The notes beneath the pieces were generated by a model. The model did not search any database and was not told the DNA's origin. It saw only the letters and a program-made list of their open reading frames with translations. A stretch of DNA of 64,000 bases from Aurelia coerulea (Eukaryota; Cnidaria; Scyphozoa; Semaeostomeae; Ulmaridae), in contig CM076954.1 in assembly GCA_039566865.1 (NCBI GenBank), positions 12,486,001 through 12,550,000 on the forward strand, read 5' to 3'. Below, piece by piece: positions 36,323 through 47,098 of the stretch; the stretch's first letter is position 1, and every line of letters starts with the position of its first letter. Position numbers and translations under genes: made by a program.

Positions 36323-37370
36323 CTGTAAAAAGAGACAACAAAAAATGCAGTAGGCATCCTATAGCAAGGGAGAATCACAATTCCCTGATTAATGGGGTTA
36401 TCACGTGATAATCCTAGTAGTGTGCCAGGAAATTGTGATTCTTGTGTGTCATAGACTCTGCAGTACATCAACAGAGCTGGTCGATTTGTAAGAGTTAATT
36501 TCAATACCACTCTCTGCTACCAAGTCCGTCTTGTGAAGCCACATTCCCGCTATTCCTACTTTCCAATAAGGACGTATACTGAAAGGTGCAACGGTCGGTA
36601 TCAACCAAAACGCCAATGTAAAGCTGGCCCGGCTAAACGAGAAAATGATTCTGCCACTGGTACTCATTTACTGAGCAGTAACAAGTGTGGTAACAACTAT
36701 AGCGAGTATTGTTTCCAAAATTTGGGTAGGGCAAGGTCTGCCTTCCACCTCAAGGTTTTAGAAGCGGTGTTTATTAAACTTCGAGATCCCTCCCTCTGCC
36801 GACAGAAAGAGTTTGTTTTCATGCTGCAATTGTTTTGAATTGGCGCCAAAGGCTTTGATCTTTGGCGGCTGTTGATTGAGTTTAGCCAATGAGTGGCTAA
36901 GGTGTTATTGACGTGTGATTTTCAATTTTCTTTTATTCGTCTGGTAATAAAAGTGGCTTGCTTGTATCGTTAAGTTGCTTTTCACACGAACCGAACTGAC
37001 GAGTGTGCCACAAAACGCGTTTTTGGTTATTCAACGTTGCTCTTTATTGCAGTTACTAGTGAGCTACTAACTTATTTCTTTCCTTTCAGGTTTTGAGTTT
37101 GACTCATTTTTTACTCGTTTAAAGTGCCACCGAAATGAAAGAGATGAATTTTGCTTTTTAAGCTTACTGAAGGAAACCAACATCGCTGAATGCGAAAATG
37201 ACCCTAATTTTTATATTTGGGGTGCGGAACAGTGAGTTTTAGGGGGTTTTTTGGTGGGAGGTCGATTGACAAGAGCCTGGGGCGAGTGACGTATTCAAGT
37301 AGGCACATTTCATTTCAATAAAGCCTTGTGACTGTTGAAGCACGTAGGATTGAACTGCTCCTCTCGGAAA

Positions 37371-37605
37371 ATGTCTGACAGTAGGGATAGCAGCGGTATT
37401 TCTGAGTTAATGTTGGCGGAGAACAGTGACAGAGATATTCTGGAAGACAGAGAAAATGAAATTTACGATTTTGGAGAAGCAGCAGCGCCCTTTGAACCAT
37501 ATCAAGACGAACCTCTTGCAACATCGAGCGAAGAGGACGATAGGCCCGATGACGAACCGAACGAAGCAGATCTCGATTCGATGGCAGGGAATCGACGGAT
37601 GTATG
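37371..37605 (+). CDS. Possible first exon of an acidic protein
   Basis: An ATG at 37371 opens 78 codons rich in Asp, Glu and Ser (SGISELMLAENSDRDILEDR, then an FEPYQDEP segment and SSEEDDRPDDEPNEAD), ending at a consensus donor GTAAGT (37606). The style, an acidic run with an F-E-P-Y patch then a splice donor, resembles N-terminal exons of P2X7-like C-terminal-domain proteins common in corals, but that is a weak resemblance. No following exon was found to the right, so the gene may continue past transposons, or this may be an orphan or captured exon. Reading is uninterrupted and composition is unlike the surrounding AT-rich DNA. Confidence 0.4.
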
Positions 37606-40600
37606 GTAAGTTTATGTGATGATTCTACATTTTTCTTTCGTTGTGTTCCTCGCTTTTCTTTCTCCCTGTCATTTGTTTTCAACGTGGGAGCCGTATTACA
37701 AGCGCTGACCTAAATAAAGACCCGAAGACTGGCTGTGTTGTTGTCTTGTATTGTTGTCTCCTACGCCGTTTTAGGCCTAACGACGACATCTTGAAAAATG
37801 GGTTTAAAAACCACTAAATTCCTTCAAATTTTATTGTTTATAAGAGTATTCAATCGTTACAACATAGAAATGGGTTAGTCAATAAATAATTAGGGATACA
37901 CACGCCTGTACAAATGTGGGTCAAGGGCTCAAGTATCCCCTCTCTGTGGAAGAAAATAAAATGTTTTCAAAATAGAATTCTCAGATATTCACAAGAGTAG
38001 TGTATATAATCATGTAAAATACCCTGCACATTGGCATCTGTCTACATATGAACATGTGGCTGGAAAGATCAAGAGTCTGATGCTTTTAGGACTTTACACT
38101 ATTACTGAAGGTTTTGCAATTTACATGTTTTAGTGGGCATTCAATTTAGGAAAACTCATGGGCCTGTTCCCATGCACTGCACACCAAGAATAGCCAAGTG
38201 AAATTATGAAAGATATCAGAGCAATTCCACCCTTTGAGCCTAATCCAGTTTTACATATCGTAATTGGCATAAATAATTATTATACCATTGTATTTAACTG
38301 CTTGGAATGGGGATTTGGAATTTTATTATTATTTTCTAAAAAATTCTTTGTGAAATAATTTATATGGAAGGGTAAAGGGTCGTTATTCAATTTTAGGAAA
38401 CTTTAGATTCCTTGCTGCAAATAGCTCATTGTGTTTATTGCTGTTTTTGCAGGTTCATGCCTGCAGTTGCATATTGATGGCTGGTTTGGTGGCTATTTGG
38501 TTTTCTAGGTTCTGACAATGCAAGATACAGTAGACCCTGCTAGCATGCTTTAACCATCACGTAAGAGAGCAATACCAAAGTCACACCAAGAAGGGATATA
38601 AATCTTCAGAACAGTGTGAACACAACAATTAAACTGTTTTTGAATACATGTATGGTACAGTAGGTAATATATAATTTCAGTTTGTAAATGATGCTTTGCA
38701 GTAGAAGTATGAGGTTTGTTTCAATTGCCTTGTGATTGCTGCATTGTTTCCATATTACAGCAATGCCCCTTCCTTGCTTGACCAAATTTCTTACATTTAT
38801 GTGGTGCCGTCTTGCTCAAAGAAGTTGCAGCTGTTTCCCTGTTCTTTTCTTCCACCATATGAGGTTGTTTTGCTCTTCAGCTAAGAATTAATTTAAAAAT
38901 TATGTGAGTCAGAAAACGCATGCTGTTTGAAAAGCTACACTGCTAAACCTAACTAAATATTAAAGCAACAATATCTGACTAAATAGGCAGCATGTTCAGT
39001 TAGTTTTAGAATTTTTCCAGGCTGAGATCAGCCACTCTGTTCTGATTTTCTTGAAAATGTTTTAGCATGTTGTGCTATCCTCTTGGGAGGATGAAAAAGT
39101 CTTCCCCTGGAATGAAATGTCATTGTCAATTGGAAGGAAACCAAAAGGGAAATTCCACATGTTTTTTCACTTGATTTTGCAGGTTTTTGAAAGGGTCTTT
39201 CTGCAGAAAATCTCTTATATCCATGGGAAGGAATGGCTGATAAGAGAAGGGTAGACTACCCAATCAAACTGAACAATTGGCAATGAAACAAGACACTTCA
39301 ATATTATTGCTTATGACATTCTAGGACCAGTATTGTTTTCAAAGGTCAGGCCTTGATTTTCTACTCACCTAGTATAAAATGTATAGTATGATAAATAATG
39401 CATGGGTGCAAGGACAGTAGTGTTTGTGTTGCAATGTTCTGTTGATCTGGATATTATTCATGAAGAAACAACCTTGAAATTTCCTTGCAGCTCAGTTACT
39501 TAATACTAGGTTTATCTTATCCCATCAAAACTACCAGAACCTGGAAGCCTTTCAGAGACAACATTTATAGAAAACCAGGGGCATTTGCCTTCTCTTATTG
39601 CCAAAACGCCAAACAAAGGTTGAAAAATTGATCCACAATAAGAAATTGTTGGCAATAATTGGGAATTCTGAAACAATATTGGTTCCTGAACTCATGATAT
39701 TATCAAATACCTCTTCAATCACAATTTTGCTCCCAAAGGTTACTGTTAGTTTGTTTTTTGAGTATGCTTCAAATTTAGGAGTTTGTAAATACAGTAGCCT
39801 GTAAAGCAGATGAAATTTGCACCAAACCCGTTCAAATTTGCACAAACTCCATACAAACTTGCGAACTCTGAAAGGACAATGGAGCATACTAGATGCAAAC
39901 TGATTGCAAAGTTGTGCAAATTGCTTTTTTACAAAGAAGGGGTACCTCTTGATTTTTGCTGTATTGCTGGATTATAGGGGGTATTTGCTGTTTTGCTTTG
40001 CACTTTATTTCTTGCTCAAAAAGTATAATATACAGTATGGACTGTTGCCCAGGCGGGGGGGGGGGGGGCAGGAAAATGTTGAAAAGTTTTCATGGCCTAC
40101 CATAAGTGGGTTTACTGTAATGTGGACAAAGATTATCTTTCTGAGTCAGTTAATTTGTTTGGTTTCCTAAAATTATTGTTATTTCCTTGTTTGGGTCTCA
40201 AATATTGGGGAAATTGAGAAAAGATAAAGAAAAATTTTAATTTATAAAGAGAATCAAAATATCTAAGTTTTTGGGTCTGACTATTTTCATGCATAAAATT
40301 ATTTTTTTGGTTGTGTTGTGTACTGTGATGAGGACCGCTATCCTAAATATACTAGAGTTACCCCCTAGGAGTGAAATCCTCACAACAATTTCCCCTCTGA
40401 TGTCAGAACGCATCTGTTGCAACCATTTTTTCTTGTAAGAAACTGCCCATAAGAATCTCAACTCTCAGATCGCCAAAAAATTAAGAAACTCCAGTACTGG
40501 GAATATTTAAGTTAAGAAACTTTTATTTTATCAAAGGAAATACTTGACCATATTTTTACTTTACTTTCACTTGTTTTGTACGTATCATATTACTCGTAAG

Positions 40601-41843
40601 GTTTTTTAAAACCTTGTTTTGAAATATTTACGAGCGCATAGGTAGTGAACATGAAGATTGTTATGGAGCCTCTAAGAAGCTTGTAAGATTTGGTAAAGCT
40701 AAGAAAACATTGATGGGTTCTATTCATTTGAAAAAATAATCGAAAATTAGATTGAAAATTATTTCAAGGAAGTGAGGTACCGAGACGTACCTTATTCGTA
40801 TACCATTGATCACGTTTAGATTGGGAGCTTCTTGGAGCGTCGTACCAGCAGCATCAACTGTGGGAAGCACCAATTTCCAACCTCAGCATTTTCGTAGCTC
40901 CTGCATTTGTTGCAATGTTAATATTGACTCTACAAACAAAATCCGAGGGGCAATTCACTCCTAAAAAATCTCGTGTGCTCTAAACTGTTCGCAAAAATCC
41001 TTTTGTTTTCAAGAAAAATCCATCAAAAATCTTTAAAAGTCTCCTTGTTCTAAAAAAATCTCGTACGCTTTTTCGAATGAGCGATTTGCCCCTCAACGAA
41101 AACGGTCAGTTTAAAAGGGATAGAACACAAACCAGAAGATTTTGAAGGAGTGAAACCAGCTCGCAGTGCCGTGCCTTCGCGCTAACTGAGTCCATTTCGA
41201 TCTTAGTTTCTCGTCTTTGGACTCCTGTTCATGCAACTAGTATCATTTGGGGCGCCAGCACAACAATATTCCCCAGTTTTTCGTTTCTTTCTCGGGCCCT
41301 CCATCTTCAAAACATGAGCAATCCCACTGAAATCATATAGCGTGCTGTTAGTTCCTTGTCATCCTGCCCACTTGAATACGTCACAAATTCCTCAAATTCC
41401 TGTCTGGCCGCGTCGTGAATGTCGAACAAAAAGGCACGATTATCGCATATTCAAGGTGCTATAAAAGGCAATTAGCGACTTATAATTAGCAAATAAACAC
41501 CACAGTGCTACACAGCAATATCAAATTACTCAATCGCCATAAAAAGAAAGATTTCGAAATATTTTTATTTTTCATTTCAGTAGCACTTTAAGTCCGTTAT
41601 TTAAGGCTATTTTCACATTTTGTACCGCAAATCATTTGTTTACATATTCTTATGTAATGGGCGTGGGTTCTTTTACTGCCGGTGGTGTCGTTCAAGCCTC
41701 AGGGGGTATTGTGATGACGGGGACGTGCCGCCAAACTTTTTAGGAGAAGACCCATGTTTAAGGATTTTTGGTTGATTTTCATACCCTTTTCTTAAGATTT
41801 TAGGGGGCAATTGCCTGAAAAACTATGAGATGATACACCTACA
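37606..41843. other. Non-coding stretch with scattered repeats
   Basis: No gene recognised on either strand. It contains a copy of repeat R1 at about 39010-39374 (ending CTCACCTAGTA) and a G-run near 40056-40069. A short element at 40946-41096 has ends (CGAGGGGCAATTCACT / GCGATTTGCCCCTC) like the MITE at 23819-24072 and an interior like part of the 1-5.7 kb array unit. Confidence 0.55.
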
Positions 41844-43776
41844 ACTGAATACTGACAAATACTGAGAACTGTTTCTGTTAATGTTGATGATAAATACTGG
41901 GATGTGTTGATGGAAGGCCAGCATAGGCGCATGATGCCGAGCAATAGGAGCCCCGGATGAGAAAACTACAATTGAATACTAGGGGCGGATCCAGGGGGGT
42001 GCAACGGGTGCGCAAGCACCTGTCAGAGTTGCAAGGAATTCATTTAATTTTGGGAAAGGCAAGATTCCAACAATCTTCTGTTGTGAAGTATTATTTAAAT
42101 TATTACTTGTTAAAATCGTTGAATGATAAATTTTCATGAAATCACCGTATTCTCATTTCTCAGCCCGCCCCCCCCTACCCCTTGAGCCCCATTCATCGAT
42201 GGTAAATTTGTCATAGGGCATCCTCCTGCAGCTTTGATCGTCGCAAACAAAAAGTCTTTATTCATAGGGGGAATCTCCGCGTTTCCATTCCCAAGTCCTC
42301 TTGCGGAGGCAGGCACAGGGCAACTCGCGTAAGGAAGGCGCCTTGGTGCAAACCAATCAGAGAGCTGCATGAGGGTTGCTTGAAATTGGCGGGAGCACCC
42401 GTAGTTTGAAACTGAGGGGTGCAAGCCAATCGGAAAGAACCTTGAGGGGTGCAAGCCAATAGGAGAACGTCTGATAGAAATGACTGGACCATTAGCCAAT
42501 CACCAGATGAAGAACAAACTGCTTACAAAACAGAATGCCGCGCAAGAACATGGCGGCCAATGTTCTCAAAGTCAACAACCAGGCCGACGATGCAAGTAAG
42601 GCTATCCGTTCCACGTAGAAAAGAAGTCTCGATTTGGAAGACTTAAGATATATCAACGAATCCAAGATTGTTTCGAAGCTTCAGTAGATACCAGAAGTTA
42701 TAAAAGGAAAAGCTCAGCGACTGTGAGGCAATCTCGGTAGGCCCTTCATTTTATGTATGCTGCTATTTTACCATGAACTAAATCAATATTTAACCATACG
42801 ACTTGGACAAGACCTTTGATTTATGTTTACTTTGGAAACAACAAATGGGTAGTAATCAAAATGAGTTAGAAATTGTTGACTGCGAGTTGTTGTTGGGTAG
42901 GTTTTATCATATTTGTACGGAATATCGGTTGGACAAAAGGGCTTTGTAGCAGTAGATTGTCTTACGAATAATGGCTGTAATTACGAATTCCGAAACATAT
43001 TTGGTTTGAATAAATTTGTTTTTTCCCTTTTGTGATATGAAGAATGCACCATTCATTACCATATTAGAACGAAATCCAACACCTTCCTTCAAATGAGACA
43101 TGTTTTTCATCGTGAAAGTACTGTGGAGTTTGCCATGTCCACAGTAGTTTTGCAGTTTGTCCTAAACTTTCATTGAAATAAAAAGTTCACACTGTCCATT
43201 TTCTGAAAACTCTTACAGAAATTGTCATTAATTTTCAAAATGAGAATTCAAACTTTCAAGCAAAATATAGGGCGTGGTCACGTTTTAAGCCAAAGTAAAG
43301 GGCGTGGCCCCAAAAATTTTCCCGGGGGCTTCGCCCCCGGACCTCCTTTTCTACCTCCCTTTGGCACCCGTCAGATTTGGACCTGGATCCGCCCCTGTTA
43401 CTGACAAATACTGCAATCTGTTTTTGTTAATGTTGATGATAAATACTGGGATGTGTTGATGGAAGGCCAGCATAGGCGCATGATGCCGAGCAATAGGAGC
43501 CCCGGATGAGAGAACTACAATTGAATACTGACAAATACTGCAATCTGTTTTTGTTAATGTTGATGATAAATACTGGGATGTGTTGATGGAAGGCCAGCAT
43601 AGGCGCATGATGCCGAGCAATAGGAGCCCCGGATAAGAGAACTACAATTGAATACTGAAAAATACTGCAATCTGTTTTTGTTAATGTTGATGATAAATAC
43701 TGGGATGTGTTGATGGAAGGCCAGCATAGGCGCATGATGCCGAACAATAGGAGCCCCGGATGAGAGAACTACAATG
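41844..43776. repeat. 127-bp tandem repeat, four copies, split by a hAT-like element
   Basis: The unit contains GATGATAAATACTGGGATGT and GGCGCATGATGCCGA. Copies lie at about 41844-41980, 43398-43523, 43524-43650 and 43651-43776. The last three have a strict 127-bp spacing. Minus-strand ORFs simply reflect the repeat. The first copy is separated from the rest by the element at 41981-43397. Confidence 0.92.
41981..43397. mobile_element. hAT-like non-autonomous element
   Basis: The ends AGGGGCGGATCCAGG and CCTGGATCCGCCCCT are inverted repeats, and the flanks match the 127-bp repeat on both sides. The 8-bp TSD is only imperfectly visible (TGAATACT versus TGTTACT). The right part carries the GGGCGTGGCCCCAAAAATTTT segment, also seen at 10280-10310 and at the end of the window. 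No transposase. Confidence 0.78.
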
Positions 43777-43913
43777 ACAGCAATTGCCAAATCGTCGAAA
43801 TCGCCCAAAACATTACGCATACAGTATATGCTGTCAGGTCAGGGATTCTGATTTGCAATGTCATTCATCTGAAAAACTTTCGATTTTGTGTGGATGAACT
43901 TTCATTACACTTA

Positions 43914-44189
43914 TGTGAGGAGCTGGACTGAATTGAATTGTTGTTATTGTTTATTGAACTAAAATAGCGGACGCTGTATGTCATGCTTCTCATGACCTAA
44001 CGTTTTATTGTTTACGTGAGCGGAAGAACTTAGGATGCAGTGTGCGTGTGTGAACTTGCAGAGTGAACGACGTGTGGAGATCTTTTTAGTCTCGCTTTGT
44101 GAACAAGTTTTGGTTATTTTATCATGACCTATCGCAACCACTCGCAATGTTTAACTCGAAATGTCCTCAAATGTTAAATGGGCCTAACA
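43914..44189 (+). repeat. 5' LTR (276 bp, TG...CA)
   Basis: It begins TGTGAGGAGCTGG and ends GGGCCTAACA. By eye it is identical to the 3' LTR over its full length. A minus-strand ORF occurs in both LTRs but has no recognisable product. Confidence 0.97.
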
Positions 44190-44192
44190 TTT

Positions 44193-44210
44193 TGGTAGCA
44201 GAGGGTAGTT
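44193..44210 (+). promoter_or_regulatory. Primer binding site (initiator tRNA-Met type)
   Basis: TGGTAGCAGAGGGTAGTT starts 3 nt after the LTR. It matches the complement of the eukaryotic initiator tRNA-Met 3' end at 16 of 18 positions, including the terminal TGG that pairs with CCA. Confidence 0.85.
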
Positions 44211-44272
44211 GAGCTTCACAGAACTCTGGAATTTGAAGACAGTGAACGTTCGTATCGACAGAAGAGCTCAAA

Positions 44273-46085
44273 ATGGCAGAGGAGCTGCAGTTGTCGTTAG
44301 AGACCGAGCTGTACAAAATTTCAGAAGAAAAACTGGGTGAAGTTTCATCATATTTGAAAATCGAGGACATCGAAGGAAAATCAAGAATTTTCATAATTAG
44401 AAAGATTCGACAAGAAGTTGAGAAGGCCTTGGCAGTTTTGGAAGGAAGAAAAGCCGACAGTCAAGATATATTCAGTACCTTGGAGATGTCCTGGCTTTTG
44501 TTACAGGGAAACCCCCGCCTTTGGAAGACAGTGTCGACGAAGATCGTGATGGAGATTGCACAGATGACGAGGAGAGTATTTCAGAAGCAAAACGGGAGTA
44601 TGGAGCAATGCAAACAGAATTTATGGAGATGCTAAGCCTTCAAGAGAAAAAGTTGCAAAAAGCAAAAGCAAGGTTTGAAGTACTAACCACAGGTAAAAAG
44701 TTCACTCAACCTACAAATGAAGTCTTAACATCAAATCATCTGTTTAGAATAAAAGATTTTAAAATTCAAGGCACTATTTCGAATGAAAAAACACGAGTTT
44801 CATACACAAGTTTGAATAAACAAATAGAAAGTGGTATAGAAAAGAGGTATTCAAACAGGGAAATCATAGATGCTGTCATAAATGCTGTGTCTCCTAGCCT
44901 TCACCTTAGGTCATACCTAGAAAGCATCAAAACACTAAGTCTGGCTGAATTAAGGCAAGTTTTAAGAAGCCATTATTGTGAGAAAACAGCTAGTGAGGCT
45001 TACCAAGAACTTGCAAATTTGGTACAAGAAGCAAGTGAAAGCCCCCTTCAGTTTTTGATGCGTGCCCTTAAACTAAGGCAGCACATTTTATTGGCCAGTG
45101 AAGAAAAGGGTTCAAAAATTAAGTATGACAATGATTTGGTCCAGAGTGTGTTTTTGAATGCGGTTGAGACTGGTTTGATGGATGACACAATCCGTACCAG
45201 GATGCGCCCTTTTCTACAAGCAAATAAAGTTTCAGATGAAACTCTCATAAGGGAAATCAATGTTGCAATGTCATCAGAAAATGAGAGGCAAAATAAATTT
45301 GGTGCGCGCAAGAGAGCTACTAAAACAAGCCAAGCAACCATTGCTGCTACTGCTGTGCCTGAATTAATGCAGCCAACAGCTGCTGAATCTAAGAAAGAAA
45401 AATCAAATAAACTCATTGCAACATTGGAGGCCCTTAGAGCAGATGTTGATGTGTTAAAAGATGCCATGGTAAACAACAAGCCAGTAAAACCTATTGATAA
45501 CCCTGATAGGAAACCAGCCAGATCTTCTGCATGTGAGGCTTGCATATCTCAGGGAAACCCCCAATGTGATCACTGTTTTATATGTAGCCTTTGGGGTAAA
45601 TACCATCATAGGACCCAGCATTCCAACTACAGAACAAGGAATTGCAGGGACCTACAAATCCCAAGAAATAATCTTGAATATGTCAAGAAAGGCTTTCACT
45701 ATTCGGCTCTGAAAGCTTGGAACAATATACCCATCAATATCAGAGAGCTCCCTACACTTAGTAGATTCAAAAAACAATTGAAAAGTTATTATATGAGCTG
45801 AACACAAACTAAAACACGACGCCCTGGAAGAGCAGCTGCTACTACATAGATTACTGTACATAATTTTGCTTTAACTGTATATAGACTATATTAATGTAAT
45901 TAGGATATTTATTTTCTTATTTAAGTATTGCGTTTGTTAGCTGAAGGGTTTTTGTGTATAAATAATTTAAAATGAAAATGAAAAATGAAATATGTGGATC
46001 TAATGAGCACTTTGCCCGTGGTTGCAGGAAGCGTAAACAAAAACAGGGAAACCGCGGGAGGCTGCACTTGAGGGACGTAGTGTAG
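44273..46085 (+). pseudogene. gag (capsid and zinc knuckle), frameshifted and split by a LINE fragment
   Basis: ATG at 44273 opens the N-terminal part. A 1-nt offset near 44470-44490 moves the reading into the frame that continues to 45585. The main region shows a Ty3/gypsy-style capsid (LRQVLRSHYCEKTASEAYQE, then FLMRALKLRQHIL, LVQSVFLNAVETGL, ERQNKFGARKR), followed by a basic linker. A CCHC zinc knuckle is split. Its first two Cys lie just before 45585, and the remaining His and Cys lie after 45990. The inserted LINE fragment stays in frame and supplies a foreign C-terminus that stops at 45801. Past the insertion the gag frame ends at TAG 46083-46085, inside the frameshift signal. Confidence 0.85.
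45586..45989 (+). mobile_element. LINE D-type fragment inserted in gag, 6-bp TSD
   Basis: 404 bp nearly identical to the 3' end of the LINE at 22636-23555 (from GCCTTTGGGGTAAATACC to the AATGAAAA-type tail). It is flanked by ATATGT at 45580-45585 and 45990-45995. It is in sense orientation and 5' truncated, and it falls between the second Cys and the following Gly of the zinc knuckle. Confidence 0.93.
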
Positions 46086-47098
46086 CTGTGGAGGAGTCCC
46101 AAGAAAAACATTGCCATTTCTGTACTACAACTGAACATGATAATTTGGAACTGTTTCTATGCAACCAGTGTAAAGTTGTTCACTATTGTAGCTCTAATTG
46201 TCAAAAGAAACATTGGTTAGAACACAAACCTCTGTGTGAAGCTTTGCACCATCTATCAAATAAACAGCAATCTCAAAACTTTCATGATGAAATTTTCATT
46301 AGCCATCTGACCCAGAAGTCTCAAATGAAAATCACACGACTGGTAGGAAGTAAATGTTTGGTAAAATGCTTGTTAAATGATATTGAATCAACAGCGCTGT
46401 GGGATACTGGTTCGCAGATTTCAATCCTATCTGAAAGATTTTTGACCAAACATTTTCCTCAGTTGAAAACTCATGATTTAAGTGAATTGCTAGACAAAGG
46501 AGTAGACCTTGAACTTCGTGCCGTGAATAACACAACTGTACCTTACAAGGGGTTTGTTGAATTAGATTTCCAGTTGCTGAATGGGAAAAACTTACTACTA
46601 AAAGTACCATTTCTTGTTACTGATGCAGAAATAATTAACCCAATAGTAGGCTACAATGTTATCGAAGAAATTGTAAAGTTAGCCAAGCATAATGAAGATT
46701 CTTTTGACTCTGGGAAAACAGAAGATAATGAACTGCTAACTGCGATTGAAAACTCATTTCAAAAGATTGACGTAGGTGCAATTCATACCCTGCTAAATAT
46801 CATTTTAGAGGAAACAAATGCAGACCTGAGCATTTTGAAATCACCAAAACAAAACATTTCATTGCCTCCTAATCAGTTTACTCGAGTAATTTGCCGGGGG
46901 AATGGAGAAACTTCGAATCCAAGGACATTTGTTTTGTTTGAGCCAGATGAAAATCAGCAGTGGCCTCCCGGTTTGGAAATAACTGAAAAAATTAATTGCG
47001 ATACCAAGAGGAAAATATTTTCGAGTCAATTTAGATGTTTACAATTCAACGGATCACACTATCATGTTGAAAAGTCGAACGGTTCTAGGAAGAATTGA
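46037..47098 (+). CDS. pro: MYND zinc finger fused to retropepsin
   Basis: This is the -1 frame relative to gag, opening at 46037 and ending at 47098. It lacks an ATG near its start, so translation presumably comes from frameshifting at 46046-46052. The first domain (46112-46237) is a complete MYND finger: C-X2-C, 12 residues, C-X2-C, then HYC-X3-CQ, HW, and HK-X2-C, i.e. seven Cys and one His in the standard spacing. MYND fingers bind two zinc ions and usually mediate protein-protein contacts (known for the family). About 55 residues later the retropepsin begins, with the catalytic D-T-G in [12 protein letters not shown] (near 46403) and a hydrophobic GYNVIEE-type stretch further on. The ORF overlaps pol in +1 register near 47064-47098, probably because of a 1-nt indel in this copy. 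Confidence 0.88.
   Translation, partial: TKTGKPREAALEGRSVAVEESQEKHCHFCTTTEHDNLELFLCNQCKVVHYCSSNCQKKHWLEHKPLCEALHHLSNKQQSQNFHDEIFISHLTQKSQMKITRLVGSKCLVKCLLNDIESTALWDTGSQISILSERFLTKHFPQLKTHDLSELLDKGVDLELRAVNNTTVPYKGFVELDFQLLNGKNLLLKVPFLVTDAEIINPIVGYNVIEEIVKLAKHNEDSFDSGKTEDNELLTAIENSFQKIDVGAIHTLLNIILEETNADLSILKSPKQNISLPPNQFTRVICRGNGETSNPRTFVLFEPDENQQWPPGLEITEKINCDTKRKIFSSQFRCLQFNGSHYHVEKSNGSRKN
46046..46100 (+). promoter_or_regulatory. -1 ribosomal frameshift signal (slippery heptamer plus H-type pseudoknot)
   Basis: G GGA AAC (46046-46052) sits in gag-frame register. After an 8-nt spacer, stem 1 pairs 46061-46067 (GCTGCAC) with 46080-46086 (GTGTAGC; one G-U). Loop bases 46072-46076 (GGGAC) pair with 46096-46100 (GTCCC) as stem 2. 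The pro frame is -1 to gag and opens at 46037 after a TAA, while gag stops at 46083. The heptamer, spacing and fold match known gag-pro sites of retroviruses. Function is inferred. Confidence 0.75.

Noticed and set aside
36455..36838. 128-codon plus-strand open frame with scattered Cys next to a TSP1-like exon
   Set aside because: No start codon, splice boundaries or known motif; it overlaps the region 5' of an exon on the other strand.
42134..42499. 121-codon minus-strand ORF with a repeated PIGLHPS motif
   Set aside because: It derives from a short GGGGTGCAAGCCAATC-type direct repeat inside the hAT-like element; no homology is recognisable.
43959..44147. 62-codon minus-strand ORF present in both LTRs
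   Set aside because: It is duplicated only because the LTRs are identical; it lies antisense in the LTR and has no recognisable domain.
47064..47098. Possible programmed +1 shift between pro and pol
   Set aside because: No known +1 signal is seen and this copy has several other 1-nt offsets (gag near 44480, integrase near 49230), so a random indel is more likely.
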